Assembly: GCA_009859145.1 (NCBI GenBank)
Contig: VRVR01000054.1
Coordinates: 1 to 64,000, forward strand
Direction of reading: 5' to 3'
Source: Andalucia godoyi
Taxonomy: Eukaryota > Discoba > Jakobea > Jakobida > Andaluciidae
DNA: 64,000 nt
Made by a program: the position numbers and the translations under genes. The notes under the pieces are model-generated. The model was not told the origin of the DNA. It saw only the letters and a program-made list of their open reading frames with translations, and ran no database searches. This document shows, piece by piece, positions 19,915 to 29,553 of this stretch; position 1 is the first letter of the stretch, and each line of letters begins with the position of its first letter.

Positions 19915-20431
19915 TCGGAGAAAGACGCCGGAGGAGAGCGACTGTAAATTAAATCTTAAAATAGAGTCGGTTGCATCAAAATGCAGCATCAACCTGTCAG
20001 CACGTCGCAGAGCTTCTCTCGCGCTTTCGTGCGTTTTTTTTTCGTCCTTTGATTCTTCTCGTTACCATTTTTCTTTTCTTTGATGCAAAAAGTCATTCGA
20101 AGCCGGCTTGGGCCTTTATAGTGGTTCTTTTCGGTCAAAATGTACTTGAGATGCCGCGTTGTCAGGGAAGCGGCATGTTTGCCAGTCAAACGTGCCCGAT
20201 TGTGATGTCGCAACATTCCAACACACTTTATAACTGTATTCCAGCTCTTTACTACTATTACTATTCCTGCTGCTGCTGCTGCTGCTGCTGCTATTATTAT
20301 TATAACAAAACAAAAGCACGTGATTGGCATACATTTCATACAGTCATACTGTGGTGTTCAGTTCATCCACGACAACAACAACAACAACAACAACAGCAGA
20401 TGAAGAAGGGGGAGGACGATGGCTCTGGTCA
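19915..20431. other. Convergent 3' region with trinucleotide repeats
   Basis: A 517-base spacer between the ends of the PaiB-like and AFG2B-like genes. It holds a CTG run (20,268-20,291) followed by ATT repeats, and a CAA run (20,372-20,395). No gene was recognised in it. Confidence 0.6.
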
Positions 20432-22786
20432 TCAAGCCGGTGCAGACTGACGAAACTGCTCAAATTTGAGCAAGATAGACTGGTCGACTTGCGGTCGAAT
20501 CGACTGCGCAGCAATCTTCCAGTCGTCAATCTCCACATTGTAGAACGAGCCTCGGCCCCAGGCATGCAGCACTGCCTCTCTGCAAGAAGACGCACACTCG
20601 GCCCCAGAGAACCCTGCGGTCCAGGCGACCCACTCTTGGCGCGACGGGGTTGCGACGGTGGGAAGAGCTGCATGCGCCGAGTCTGTGTTTCTAGAACTGG
20701 CAGCAACGTTGGAGATAAACGAGTCGAGAATGGACAACCTTGTTTCGTCGTCGGGAAGCCCGACGTACACGAGAGAGTCCAAGCGACCCGGTCTTGCGAG
20801 CGCGGGGTCAACGGCCCACGGACGGTTGGTGGCCCCAATCACAACGACCCGCTGAGAGGCATTCACATCAACGCCGTCCATTTCGTTGAGCAGAGTTGCG
20901 AGAACGCGAGCGTTCACCTCCGAGGCGCCGTCGGTGCTCCGGGTGCCGGCAAGCGCGTCAATCTCGTCAAGAAACACAATGCACGGCGCACAGAGTCGGG
21001 CACGAGCAAACAGCGACCGAATAGTGGCCTCTGCTTGTCCCAGATAAGGAGAAAAGATGTCGGCCGCGGACATGCTCACAAACGCAGCGGACACAGCCAT
21101 TGCAAATGTACGAACGACCGTTGTCTTGGCACAGCCGGGAGGACCGTACAGCAACACGCCGGAAGACGGCTGGATGCCAAGTGTTCGAAAAGACTCGGGA
21201 AACAGCAGAGGCCAAACGACAGATCTCTTCAGCGCTTGCTTGGCCTCACGTAGTCCGTGTACGACCTTGTCGATCTCTGCCATGATGCGCTCCTGTCGCT
21301 TCATTTTGCTACCGCTGCAGTCAACATGGATGTCTGCATCTGACTCGCGGAAAAGGCTGCTGTGACTGAGCTTGCTGAGAAACTCCATTGAAAATCCTCG
21401 GCGAGTCGACGGGACGTTCTGCTGGCATGCATCTAGAATGTCGGCGAGACTGAGATGCACGGAATGGTCCGTAGACGACCGCACCCCGTACCTTCCCGAT
21501 CGCAGAATAGTGCACAAGTGCACAATATCCGCACCGACATACCCAATCAAGAACTCGCGTGCTACCAAGTCCAGCGCACGGTCCGTTTGGTCGTCCATGC
21601 GCACAGGAGTCTGGACAGCCGCAGCAGCGGCCCTGCCGTTACACGTGTTTGTGGGCGTGGTCGTGGGGGTGGCAGTGTTCGCGTTCAATAAAAAGTACCG
21701 AAGAATGTCTGCCCGTTCTTGTTCAGACGGAATTGGGACGTGTATTTCGACGTCCAATCGACCCGGGTTGCGCAGCGCAGGTTCAATTGCAAATGGGCGG
21801 TTCGTCGCGCCGATCACAATGTATTTGGCGTAGGACTCTGGATGCAACGTTGACTGCAGTCGAAGCGTTGACAGCAGCGAAAGGATTAGCGCCGTCAGCC
21901 GCGCTTCTGCAGAGACCCCCGAATACTGGTCTCTGACGGGGCACAGCGTATCAATCTCATCCAAAAACAAAATCACTGGACCCTCTCCAGACCGGCTTCT
22001 TCTTCGTACTCTGCGTCCTGCGTGCTTGTCGATCGGGACTCGATTGGGAATCGCAAAAAAGTCCGTGGCAATCGCTTCCATCGTCGAAAAATCCCCAGGG
22101 ACAAAATCTGTGCTGGACGCAAGAAACGACTCCCACGTGACAAGCCTTGCTCCGACGAGCTTTGCAAGACACGCTGCAAGACTGGACTTCCCCGTCCCTG
22201 GAGGTCCGTGCAGCAATGCACCTTTCCCCAATTCAAAGCAGCCCATCAAATCGCGAACCACGTGGTCCAGCCCTACCAAGCCGATCTGCTGGCGTCCAGG
22301 ACTCATCACACTCTCGCTCGTGGCGTTCTCTTGTTTTGAAGACACGTGCTCGGAAATTCCTTCGCGCGAAATAAACAGCCTTCGTGACGATTGCGACGAT
22401 TGCGATGGGAGAATGTCTGCAAAGTACCGTTCCCACGGAGGATAGTAAAACAACACCATCGGAACTGTCAGTGACATGTCATCGGAAGGCCAAACACGCA
22501 CATCTTCCTCGATCCAGGAAGAGCAGTCGTTCTTGTCGCCTCCGGGAACGCAGAATGCAACGGACACCAATTCGTGCGGCTGCAAGCGCAGCTGGTGGTA
22601 CAGCGGCAGCGAAACTCGCGCGAATGGCACTGTTTCTTCTCCAGTCGATCCAGTCGATCCAGTCGATCCAGTCGATCCAGTCGATCCAGTCGATCCAGTC
22701 GATCCAGTCGATCCAGTCGACGGCTGGTCTGCAAAACGACAGATCGGGTCCCGTTCATGCGGAATCGGTCTCCACTCCACCTCCAT
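20432..22786 (-). CDS. AFG2B/SPATA5L1-like tandem AAA+ ATPase
   Basis: A 784-residue protein from ATG 22786 (MEVEWRPIPHERDP). It has two AAA modules. D1 has Walker A GPPGTGKS (about residue 194) and Walker B ILFLDEIDTL (about 270). D2 has Walker A GPPGCAKT (about 545), Walker B IVFLDEIDAL (about 605) and ATNRPWAVDPALARPGRLD. The Cys in the second P-loop and the D2 segment FVSMSAADIFSPYLGQAEATIRSLF match SPATA5L1/AFG2B of the Cdc48-like group. That protein works with SPATA5/AFG2A in 60S maturation and replisome turnover (the 55LCC complex). An N-terminal Ser-Thr-Gly repeat of about 27 residues (about 22-48) is encoded by a nine-base minisatellite. Frame upstream of this ATG is open but has no ATG. 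Confidence 0.9.
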   Translation of the reverse strand: MEVEWRPIPHERDPICRFADQPSTGSTGSTGSTGSTGSTGSTGSTGSTGEETVPFARVSLPLYHQLRLQPHELVSVAFCVPGGDKNDCSSWIEEDVRVWPSDDMSLTVPMVLFYYPPWERYFADILPSQSSQSSRRLFISREGISEHVSSKQENATSESVMSPGRQQIGLVGLDHVVRDLMGCFELGKGALLHGPPGTGKSSLAACLAKLVGARLVTWESFLASSTDFVPGDFSTMEAIATDFFAIPNRVPIDKHAGRRVRRRSRSGEGPVILFLDEIDTLCPVRDQYSGVSAEARLTALILSLLSTLRLQSTLHPESYAKYIVIGATNRPFAIEPALRNPGRLDVEIHVPIPSEQERADILRYFLLNANTATPTTTPTNTCNGRAAAAAVQTPVRMDDQTDRALDLVAREFLIGYVGADIVHLCTILRSGRYGVRSSTDHSVHLSLADILDACQQNVPSTRRGFSMEFLSKLSHSSLFRESDADIHVDCSGSKMKRQERIMAEIDKVVHGLREAKQALKRSVVWPLLFPESFRTLGIQPSSGVLLYGPPGCAKTTVVRTFAMAVSAAFVSMSAADIFSPYLGQAEATIRSLFARARLCAPCIVFLDEIDALAGTRSTDGASEVNARVLATLLNEMDGVDVNASQRVVVIGATNRPWAVDPALARPGRLDSLVYVGLPDDETRLSILDSFISNVAASSRNTDSAHAALPTVATPSRQEWVAWTAGFSGAECASSCREAVLHAWGRGSFYNVEIDDWKIAAQSIRPQVDQSILLKFEQFRQSAPA
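22641..22720. repeat. Nine-base minisatellite encoding Ser-Thr-Gly repeat
   Basis: Nearly nine perfect copies of CCAGTCGAT read on the plus strand, coding STG on the minus strand within the N-terminus of the AFG2B-like protein. The perfection of the copies suggests recent expansion. Confidence 0.95.
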
Positions 22787-22984
22787 CCATTCGACAGCGT
22801 TGTAAGAGCACGAGAAAAGGAGATCGAAAACGAAAACGAAAACGAAGTGAAAACGAAATGACCACGGAACGGCAGCTTTTTTGTTTTCTTCTTTCTGTTT
22901 GTTTTGGGTTTTTTTATTATTATTATTTTTTACAGCCATTCAAATGACGGTCAGAAACGGGGGATGGCGCGGGAATCGATACGC

Positions 22985-24322
22985 TTACAAACCAGCAGAA
23001 CGGGCATCGATTTTCCAGAGGGCCGAAACCTTATGGGCAGCGTCCACCACAACAAACCAGTCGTGGGCATTCACGGTGGGATCTACATGTCCTGGTACCA
23101 AGAACACTCTGCCGCCGACGACAGCTGCTTTGGCAAAGAGTGATTTGGCGTGGGGAGAAGCGTCCGCACGCAAGCTCAGCACCGAGTGTTCGTCTCCTGC
23201 GACTGCGTACTCGACGAATTTGACGAGTTCTGTGGACTCCGATTGTGACAGCCCCAAGAACCGGTGGATCGTCGGTGGCCCAGAGTCCAGAGACTGACCC
23301 TTGAGCCCGACATCGAGGACCGCCCAAGTGTCCGTAGCGTTTCCTCCGTGTTTTTCACGGGGCTTTGTCACGGACATGATGGTGGACATGATAAACAACG
23401 AGTGGTGAAACAGCGCTCCTGTGTCCTCGTTCTTTGCATAGTCTGCATCCATGAGTGCGTAGGAGCCCGGCTGGACTTCCGCGAATCGTCCGCTCTTTGC
23501 CTCGAACTTGTACGAGCCCGTGCCGCCTCCCGTGACATGCAGCCTGTGATCCTCGGACAATCCGAGCCGCTGCGCAAAATCTTCGTCTTCAAGGCCCAGC
23601 AGGTCCGTCAAGTGGATCACCTTGTCATTCACAAGCATGTTGACCGTCGCCTGCCTGTCCTTTGGATTTCGAATATGCTGGTTCTTTCCGTTGTACGCTT
23701 GGATTCCTCGAAAACGAAGCTGCGAGTCCGCTCGGCCTCCATTTCCTTTTTTTTCTCTCACGAGTTCGTCGCACACAGCCAGGACTTTCTTCATAAGGTC
23801 AATCACCTCGGATTCGAGCTGGACTCCGCAACGCCTCGAGCCGCAGCTCATCTCAATGAGGACATCCCACGTCACCCGCGGATGTTTCTCCAGAGCCCCT
23901 CTTACGCGATTGAGCCCCTCTTCCGAGTCAATGCACAGTGCAACCCGAGCGTCTGGGTGCAGCTCCGACAGCACTGCAAGTCGGTCAAGCTTGTGCACAT
24001 CCACGATCTCGTTTGTAATAAGCACGTCGCCCACCCCAGAGCTGACCATCGCAACCGCCTCGCTGACTTTCTGGCAGCACACTCCCACTGCCCCATACTG
24101 TTCAATCTGGATCTTTGCAATCGCAGAGCACTTGTGGGCCTTGGCATGCGGACGCAGCACCACACCGTCCCGATGAGCACCAGCAGAAGAAGCAGGACAA
24201 CAACGGCCAACCTCGCCTTGCATTGCCTTCAAGTTTGCGTGAAACACTTCTTCTTCAAGAACAAGACACGGAGTCTCCACAGACGAAATCGAATCTCCAA
24301 CTCGAGCAGGCTCCCAAGTCAT
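22985..24322 (-). CDS. D-threonine aldolase / D-serine dehydratase-like PLP enzyme
   Basis: A 445-residue protein from ATG 24322 (MTWEPARVGDSISSVETPCLVLEEE). Fold-type III PLP enzymes of this family cleave D-threonine or dehydrate D-serine using PLP and a metal. RPHAKAHK (about residue 57-64) carries the PLP lysine, and GGGTGSYKFE is the phosphate-binding region. The metal-site motif near the C-terminus reads PGHVDPTVN: His-x-Asp rather than the His-x-Cys of D-serine dehydratases, favouring aldolase-type activity, but this is inference. The frame is open about 65 codons upstream with a basic, Arg/Lys-rich sequence but only a TTG start, so an N-terminal targeting peptide cannot be excluded. 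Confidence 0.88.
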   Translation of the reverse strand: MTWEPARVGDSISSVETPCLVLEEEVFHANLKAMQGEVGRCCPASSAGAHRDGVVLRPHAKAHKCSAIAKIQIEQYGAVGVCCQKVSEAVAMVSSGVGDVLITNEIVDVHKLDRLAVLSELHPDARVALCIDSEEGLNRVRGALEKHPRVTWDVLIEMSCGSRRCGVQLESEVIDLMKKVLAVCDELVREKKGNGGRADSQLRFRGIQAYNGKNQHIRNPKDRQATVNMLVNDKVIHLTDLLGLEDEDFAQRLGLSEDHRLHVTGGGTGSYKFEAKSGRFAEVQPGSYALMDADYAKNEDTGALFHHSLFIMSTIMSVTKPREKHGGNATDTWAVLDVGLKGQSLDSGPPTIHRFLGLSQSESTELVKFVEYAVAGDEHSVLSLRADASPHAKSLFAKAAVVGGRVFLVPGHVDPTVNAHDWFVVVDAAHKVSALWKIDARSAGL

Positions 24323-24759
24323 TCCCTTGTCCCAATCAAAACCTCTCCAGTCTCCAGATGTCCAGAGTGCAAAGCGGTTTCCCGATGGCTTTTTATCGTC
24401 TGAAAAATGCACGGACGAAATTGCACGTAGCGGGGAATTTCCCCTTTTCCGTTCCAGTCTTTTTTTAAAGACAAGTTGATGCAACCCGTGAAATGCTTTT
24501 CCCAACCGCAGTCTCAACCCACAGAACGGTTTGCCCCATCGTGATTGTTCGGACTTTGGACAAGCGTTGGTCAGTGGGTTTTCTCGTTTGTCGTTCTATT
24601 GTTTTTGATTTTTGTTTTTTAGTTTTTTTAAAGGAGGGGAAATTACCATCATTACGGAAAAGTTGAAAAAAGAAGGACCGTGAGACTCACACTTTTTGGA
24701 AAAATTCAAATCATCAATACCAAATCTAAATCCAAAGAAGAAAGAAAAAAGAAAAAGAG
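24323..24759. promoter_or_regulatory. Divergent promoter, aldolase-like and small possible ciliary gene
   Basis: Spacer of 437 bases between two outward-facing starts. The part next to the aldolase is still open frame. A T-rich tract (24,596-24,630) and an A/G-rich tract just before the plus-strand ATG (24,735-24,758) are seen. Confidence 0.45.
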
Positions 24760-25269
24760 ATGGTATCTGAACACAAGGCTGTGATGAACAGTGGAGGAGA
24801 GGCGTCGGGGAATCTTGCGAGCACAAAGACGACAACAGCAAAGCGCATATTTCTAAAGAATGGCGAGTTGTTCGCGGTTCCGTATCCGAAAAAGTCGCGT
24901 TCGATTTCGGTTCCTCCGGCGCGGCTGGAAACGAACACGACGTACAAGTCGTCGTTTGTGGACAGCTCGCACGTGCTTCATGCAGCAGACAAGATGAAGA
25001 AGCCGCTTGTGCCGTACAAGCCAGATGCAATCCGGTCGCGGCTTCCTGTCAAGTTTGAGAACGAGGCAGTGCCATTTGTGCGATACTGCGCATCCACCAA
25101 CAATTCCCAGTTCGAGATCCGCGATGGCTCAAACTCCGAGTCGACTCGATTCATCTCCACAAACAAACGGGCCTACGCAGACAACCTCGGCTCAAACTCG
25201 GTCGGCTTCTCCAACCAGGCCATCGTCGCAGACAAGACGCGCTGGATCCACAGAATGACGTTTAAATAG
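24760..25269 (+). CDS. Small basic protein, possibly ciliary/flagellar
   Basis: A 169-residue intronless ORF from ATG 24760 (MVSEHKAVMNSGGEASGN). No catalytic domain or membrane segment is visible. It is rich in Ser, Asn, Lys and Arg and contains NTTYKSSFVDSS, STNNSQFEIRDGS and STRFISTNKRAYAD. Such short Thr/Ser-Tyr/Phe motifs recur in microtubule inner proteins and other small axonemal proteins, so a ciliary role is a tentative guess. Codon use matches neighbouring genes. The 3' side is followed by a tandem TTTTA/TTTTC tract. Confidence 0.65.
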   Translation: MVSEHKAVMNSGGEASGNLASTKTTTAKRIFLKNGELFAVPYPKKSRSISVPPARLETNTTYKSSFVDSSHVLHAADKMKKPLVPYKPDAIRSRLPVKFENEAVPFVRYCASTNNSQFEIRDGSNSESTRFISTNKRAYADNLGSNSVGFSNQAIVADKTRWIHRMTFK

Positions 25270-25333
25270 ACACTCCACACTAGCCTCTGTTCGTTGTTTA
25301 ATGCAGATGTTTTTTGCTTCATTTTTCAATTAT

Positions 25334-25385
25334 TATTTTATTTTATTTTATTTTATTTTATTTTCTTTTCTTTTCTTTTCTTTTG
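25334..25385. repeat. TTTTA then TTTTC tandem repeat in convergent 3' region
   Basis: About six TTTTA units pass into four TTTTC units between two convergent genes. It probably lies in the minus-strand 3' flank of the methyltransferase and may supply A-rich 3'-end signals there. Confidence 0.9.
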
Positions 25386-25431
25386 CTCCTGCTTTTGTTT
25401 TGTAAAGACACTTTCTTTCTTCTCGATTTAC

Positions 25432-26199
25432 CTACTTGGTGGGAATTGGTTGGAGACAGTACATGTAGACGGGGAAGAGGTCTTGAGGGAAGCCTTTTTG
25501 CTGTTCCGAGTGCACAATCGAGAGTCCTGCACGGGAAAACAAGTGGCGGAGATGCTTGTCCGAGCGCGTGACGGACGAGTCCTGCTTGTCATGGACCCAC
25601 TCGGCTTCCTGACAGACGTTGTCCTTGACGACAATACGCCCGTCCGTCCGCAGACTCGCAATGCACTTGCCGAGAAACTCGACAAGCACTGCATCTGTCA
25701 AATGGCCAATCACCCACTGAATCCACACACAGTCATAGATACCCCTTCCGTCCGCGCCCAGCTGCACCTCAAAGTCCTGCATGCCAATCTGCATGAACGA
25801 GCGCACTCGGTTCGTCGGGCTCAGATCTTCTCTTGCACGCTCCAGAAACTTGGCGACCGGCTCAAGCAAATCAGCCGTTGCGAACCGGTGCAGCAGAATG
25901 TGCGCAGAAACTCGGCCCACACCCGCCCCAACATCCAGCACATGCGACTCCCCCGCTGCAGCGCACGGCTCCGGCAGCACTGTGCCCGCCGCAGATGGAC
26001 TCGTCTTGCAGAATCGGCCTTTTCGACTCAGCTTGTCAATAAACGAAAGTGACGTCGACGCATCAATTGGATCAAGCCTCCCAAACCCTCCAAGAACACC
26101 GTCAATCGTCGCCGGAACCGTCGTCCAGTAGTCAATCGCTTTGCTGTACCATTGATCATCTTTCAGTTCATCCGTCGAGGTGATGCTTGCTTTTGACAT
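25432..26199 (-). CDS. NTMT1: Alpha-N-terminal protein methyltransferase (NTMT1-like)
   Basis: A 255-residue protein from ATG 26199 (MSKASITSTDELKDDQWYSKAIDYW). NTMT1/Tae1 adds methyl groups to the alpha-amine of proteins starting X-Pro-Lys/Arg once Met is removed. Family-specific motifs: YSKAIDYWTTVPATIDGVLGG, the SAM motif DVGAGVGRVSAHILL, WIQWVIGHLTD and KDNVCQEA. The DSSVTRSD stretch matches the substrate-binding loop. It converges on the small gene at 24760 and diverges from the DUF229 gene. Confidence 0.96.
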   Translation of the reverse strand: MSKASITSTDELKDDQWYSKAIDYWTTVPATIDGVLGGFGRLDPIDASTSLSFIDKLSRKGRFCKTSPSAAGTVLPEPCAAAGESHVLDVGAGVGRVSAHILLHRFATADLLEPVAKFLERAREDLSPTNRVRSFMQIGMQDFEVQLGADGRGIYDCVWIQWVIGHLTDAVLVEFLGKCIASLRTDGRIVVKDNVCQEAEWVHDKQDSSVTRSDKHLRHLFSRAGLSIVHSEQQKGFPQDLFPVYMYCLQPIPTK

Positions 26200-26492
26200 T
26201 GCTCTCACTTCCCACACAACGTATTAATATCCACACCAAACCCCAAACCTCTGAAAACTGAAATGATACAATGCAACGTGAAATGATCGCCCGTTCATAC
26301 AATCAAAAAGGATAGGCGGGGGAAATGAAGAAGAGGAACAGGAAGAAGAAGGAGAAGAAGAAGGAGACGACCAGGTCATTTGTGATTCCCAATCGTTTCG
26401 TTTTGTTTCATTCATTATTTTTCGATCCTTTATACGTATGTATGTATGTCTCTTTGTTTTCTTTTTTTTTCTTTCTCTCTCTCTCTCTGTGT

Positions 26493-26526
<34 letters not shown>

Positions 26527-26575
26527 TCTTGTTTTGGTAACGTTCGTCGCGTCTCGATTGCTGGAGCTTCAGTGC
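26200..26575. promoter_or_regulatory. Divergent promoter with TC/GT repeat
   Basis: Spacer of 376 bases. It holds TATGTATGTATGTC (26,435-26,449), a T-rich tract and a CT-then-GT dinucleotide repeat (about 26,475-26,526) about 50 bases before the plus-strand ATG. GTATGT at 26,436 could be a 5' UTR intron donor, but no acceptor was proven. Confidence 0.5.
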
Positions 26576-28618
26576 ATGGTCCTTTCGAGGAATGCATATT
26601 CAACTCGCTCTGCATTGGAATTGTGGGTACGCAGCAAGACGACCATGATTTGGGGTTCGACGATTCTTGCCGTTGTCGTGATCCTCGCTTCGCGTCAATA
26701 CATCAACAATTACCACAAGTACCATGACTACGTAAAGGGGGTGATGTCGGATGACGACGGTTCAGCAGCGACAGCGAATTCGTACGGTGTGCCGCTGAGC
26801 ACTTCGTCGTGGATCCAGTTTGGGTACGGACCGGAAGAAGTAGAGCCAAAGCTGCAGGAGTTTGGATACCGGCTGCATCGAACTGCCGACGAGCGGTGTG
26901 CGTCGCAAAGTCGCCGATTTGTATCCTGGCGCAAAAACAACCGCCGAGATCTGGCCCTGGCTTTTGATTGCCCACGCGGAACACAAGGACTCGTTCGCAT
27001 TGGAGAGCCAGTGGGTCCAGGCGAAGTGCCTCGCGAGCAAGTCGTGGTGCTTCGTGGATACCCAGAAATTGTGGTGCCACATGACATGCCGCCGTGGAAA
27101 GTGCTGCAGGCGAGCTGTGCTGCGGTCCAGGACGACGCCGTGGTCCAAGGCAGCACATTCCTGCTGAACCGCATACTTGCTGACGGTCGCGTAGAGGCGT
27201 CGACGGTGTCGAGCAGAGCAAACGAGCAGCCAACGCTGCAACACGTTGTGGTGATGATCCTCGATGCAGTTGGCAGAGAAAATGTCCTTCGAGCGCTTCC
27301 TGCAACTGCTGCGTTCTTGCAGTCAAGTAACGCAGGGTACGAAGTTGCAGACTTTGAGAAGTTCAACGCTGCCGGTAGGAACACAGTGTCGACACAGACT
27401 CCGCTGTGGTTTCATGCACACTCGAATATGCGCTGGAAGTCTACCAAGACAGTCACCAAGGAGGATGCGTCCGCGAACCCGTTCTTCTCGGATACAATTG
27501 CTGGACTTCCCATTGTCACTGCGCGATTCAGCCAGCTGTGTCGAATGGTGCTCGGGCATGTGCATGGCTTTGCAAACAGCGCTGCGCTGTACGATCATTT
27601 CTTCTACGGGCAGGACTGCGAAGCGACCGCCCAAGTGTGGAACATGTCTCGCGACGAACGAACTTGTCATAATGGGATAGCAGATGTGGAGGTGATTGCA
27701 GACATGATGGAGCTGTTTCTGGAGTCTCATTCTGCTCAAGCTTCCTCCACGTTTTCGATCGTGGACCTCCAGGAATGCCACATTCCCGATCTGACTATTT
27801 GCGCAAACTCCGATCGAACGATCCGCAGGATGCTCGAGTATCTCATGGTGCAGCGGAAAGACACAATCGCGTGGTTCATGTCAGACCACGGGCTTCATCA
27901 AGTCAGTGAGAAGATGCTGCATGCGTTCAGTCATGATATCTTGGTGAAGCAAATCGTGTCTCCGTTTCTCTTTCTGCTGCACCAGAAGAACGCGCTTCCA
28001 CTGCAATTCAAGCAGCATCTCCGCCTCAATTCCAAGCGTCTCGTTACCGCTTTCGATCTCCACAAGACGCTGCTTGACTTGCTGCAGCACGTCTCAAAGT
28101 CTTCCATTGAATCGGAAAGGGTTGCCTACTTGCAGTCGTCCAACATCACAGGGTCCGTGTCGCTGCTGCGCTCCGAAGTGCCCTTGAAGAGGACCTGCGA
28201 CGAAGCGGGAATCGACGACTGGTTCTGCATTCCAAAGTTAAAGTCCCTGAGAACATGCGACAATGAAACGTCGTCAATGGTCGCGGCTCTTGCTCTGCAG
28301 TTCATCAATGAGCAAATCGATCTGATGGTGCGCAGTGTCGCCGACGAAAACAACAGCAGGGCCCGCTGCCAGCCCGTGCGATTGCACAGCGTGACTCTTT
28401 GTGAAATCCAGGACGGGTCTTTTGTCTCTCTGATGTTCAATGGCCAAATTGCAACCGTCTGGTCTGCCGTGTACAGTCTGAAGGACGGTGGCGGCACCAC
28501 CACCAGAAACGCAGTGCAGTCGGTCCGCCAGGTCTCGTCGTACAATCGGTTCGAAAACTGTCAGCCGCCAAATGTAGTCAAGGAACTCTGTGTTTGCGCA
28601 GCCAAGCCCGCCCGCTGA
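26576..28618 (+). CDS. DUF229-family alkaline-phosphatase-fold membrane protein
   Basis: A 680-residue protein from ATG 26576; a second ATG at 26645 would begin just before the hydrophobic segment WGSTILAVVVILAS and is an alternative start. The single N-terminal segment predicts a type II membrane protein with a lumenal/extracellular body. Motifs of the DUF229 (alkaline phosphatase-like) family include HVVVMILDAVGRENVLRALP, STQTPLW, IVDLQECH and AWFMSDHGLHQ. These match the metal-binding Asp, the Ser/Thr nucleophile region and the DHG triad of the fold. DUF229 proteins are common in animals and protists and are of unknown substrate. The tail has Cys residues in pairs, suited to a secreted domain. 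Confidence 0.85.
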   Translation: MVLSRNAYSTRSALELWVRSKTTMIWGSTILAVVVILASRQYINNYHKYHDYVKGVMSDDDGSAATANSYGVPLSTSSWIQFGYGPEEVEPKLQEFGYRLHRTADERCASQSRRFVSWRKNNRRDLALAFDCPRGTQGLVRIGEPVGPGEVPREQVVVLRGYPEIVVPHDMPPWKVLQASCAAVQDDAVVQGSTFLLNRILADGRVEASTVSSRANEQPTLQHVVVMILDAVGRENVLRALPATAAFLQSSNAGYEVADFEKFNAAGRNTVSTQTPLWFHAHSNMRWKSTKTVTKEDASANPFFSDTIAGLPIVTARFSQLCRMVLGHVHGFANSAALYDHFFYGQDCEATAQVWNMSRDERTCHNGIADVEVIADMMELFLESHSAQASSTFSIVDLQECHIPDLTICANSDRTIRRMLEYLMVQRKDTIAWFMSDHGLHQVSEKMLHAFSHDILVKQIVSPFLFLLHQKNALPLQFKQHLRLNSKRLVTAFDLHKTLLDLLQHVSKSSIESERVAYLQSSNITGSVSLLRSEVPLKRTCDEAGIDDWFCIPKLKSLRTCDNETSSMVAALALQFINEQIDLMVRSVADENNSRARCQPVRLHSVTLCEIQDGSFVSLMFNGQIATVWSAVYSLKDGGGTTTRNAVQSVRQVSSYNRFENCQPPNVVKELCVCAAKPAR

Positions 28619-29078
28619 GCAGATTTGTCTGATGATCCCTGTTCTCTTTCGTCGATCCAGTTCAGTACGCTCAATGGGAGGAGTCGAGCGTCCGACTGTA
28701 ACAAGAAATTAAATTAAATTAAAAAACGCGGTCGGGGACTTTTCCGGTTTTGGCAACTCGCATGTTGCAGCGGGGAAATCATTTGGCCAAAATGGACCAA
28801 AAAGGAAATGCATTTTTTGCAAATCTCCGGCAAACTGCGGAAACCGATCATGCACATAACCCGTACCCTCATCCGAAGTGTACCAATCACAAAGAAATCA
28901 CTCAATCACGTTTCTTTCTGCTGGCTCTGTTTCCTCAGTTTCCTACGCTTTCTCTTAACTCGTTTGCTGTTGTGTTTTTGATATTTTGTCTTTGTTATTT
29001 GTGTTTCCTCTGTCTTTTTCTTTTCCTTTTTTCTTTTCTTATGTTCGACATTTGTTCTGGTCCATCACAGTCCGTCCA
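28619..29078. promoter_or_regulatory. Upstream region of the NDUFA4-like gene
   Basis: A 460-base stretch with no gene. It includes TTGGCCAAAATGGACCAAAA (28,782-28,801) and a long pyrimidine tract (29,005-29,040) ending in CATCACAG at 29,063-29,070. That pattern resembles a 3' splice site, so a 5' UTR intron is possible. Confidence 0.4.
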
Positions 29079-29336
29079 ATGAAGTTCTCCACCCTCATCA
29101 AGAAGCCCGAACTCCAGGTCCTTGGGTTCTTTATCGGCGGTTGCTGCTTGATCTCGACTGCATATGTCGGCCGTTTGGCGGTCTCTGGCTGGGACGTTGT
29201 GTTGAACAAGAACGATCCGTTCCCATTCCAGAAGTACAAGCACCACGACGACCCCAAGCTGTTCGTTGCGTCGCTTCGTGACCGAAAGCCAGAGGTCTTT
29301 GCCTCGCTCAACGATCGCATGTCCAACGTCGAGTAA
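29079..29336 (+). CDS. NDUFA4/COXFA4-like mitochondrial subunit
   Basis: An 85-residue protein from ATG 29079 (MKFSTLIKKPELQVLGFFIG). It matches the NDUFA4/B12D family: a short basic N-terminus, one transmembrane helix (about residues 14-34, LGFFIGGCCLISTAYVGRLAV) and the W-D-x-x-x-N-K/R-N/D-x-P pattern in WDVVLNKNDPFPFQKYK. The human protein (81 residues) is a cytochrome c oxidase subunit. Size, layout and motif agree; the family is short and divergent. Confidence 0.82.
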   Translation: MKFSTLIKKPELQVLGFFIGGCCLISTAYVGRLAVSGWDVVLNKNDPFPFQKYKHHDDPKLFVASLRDRKPEVFASLNDRMSNVE

Positions 29337-29553
29337 GCGATCAAGCGGGTGCACTCGGAGAAGAACCACACCAAAGAATGACGACATGTCCTTGTAATTA
29401 GTTACTTAAATTTTTAAAGCGCCCATCTACTACTGACTTGGGGGAGAGAGAAAAACACACGAACCAGGAAAATGAATGGTTTATTACTGTACAGAAGAAC
29501 AAAAGGAGAAGGAAAGAAGCTGGTGCATCTCGATTTTCGAAGCACGACGAGCA

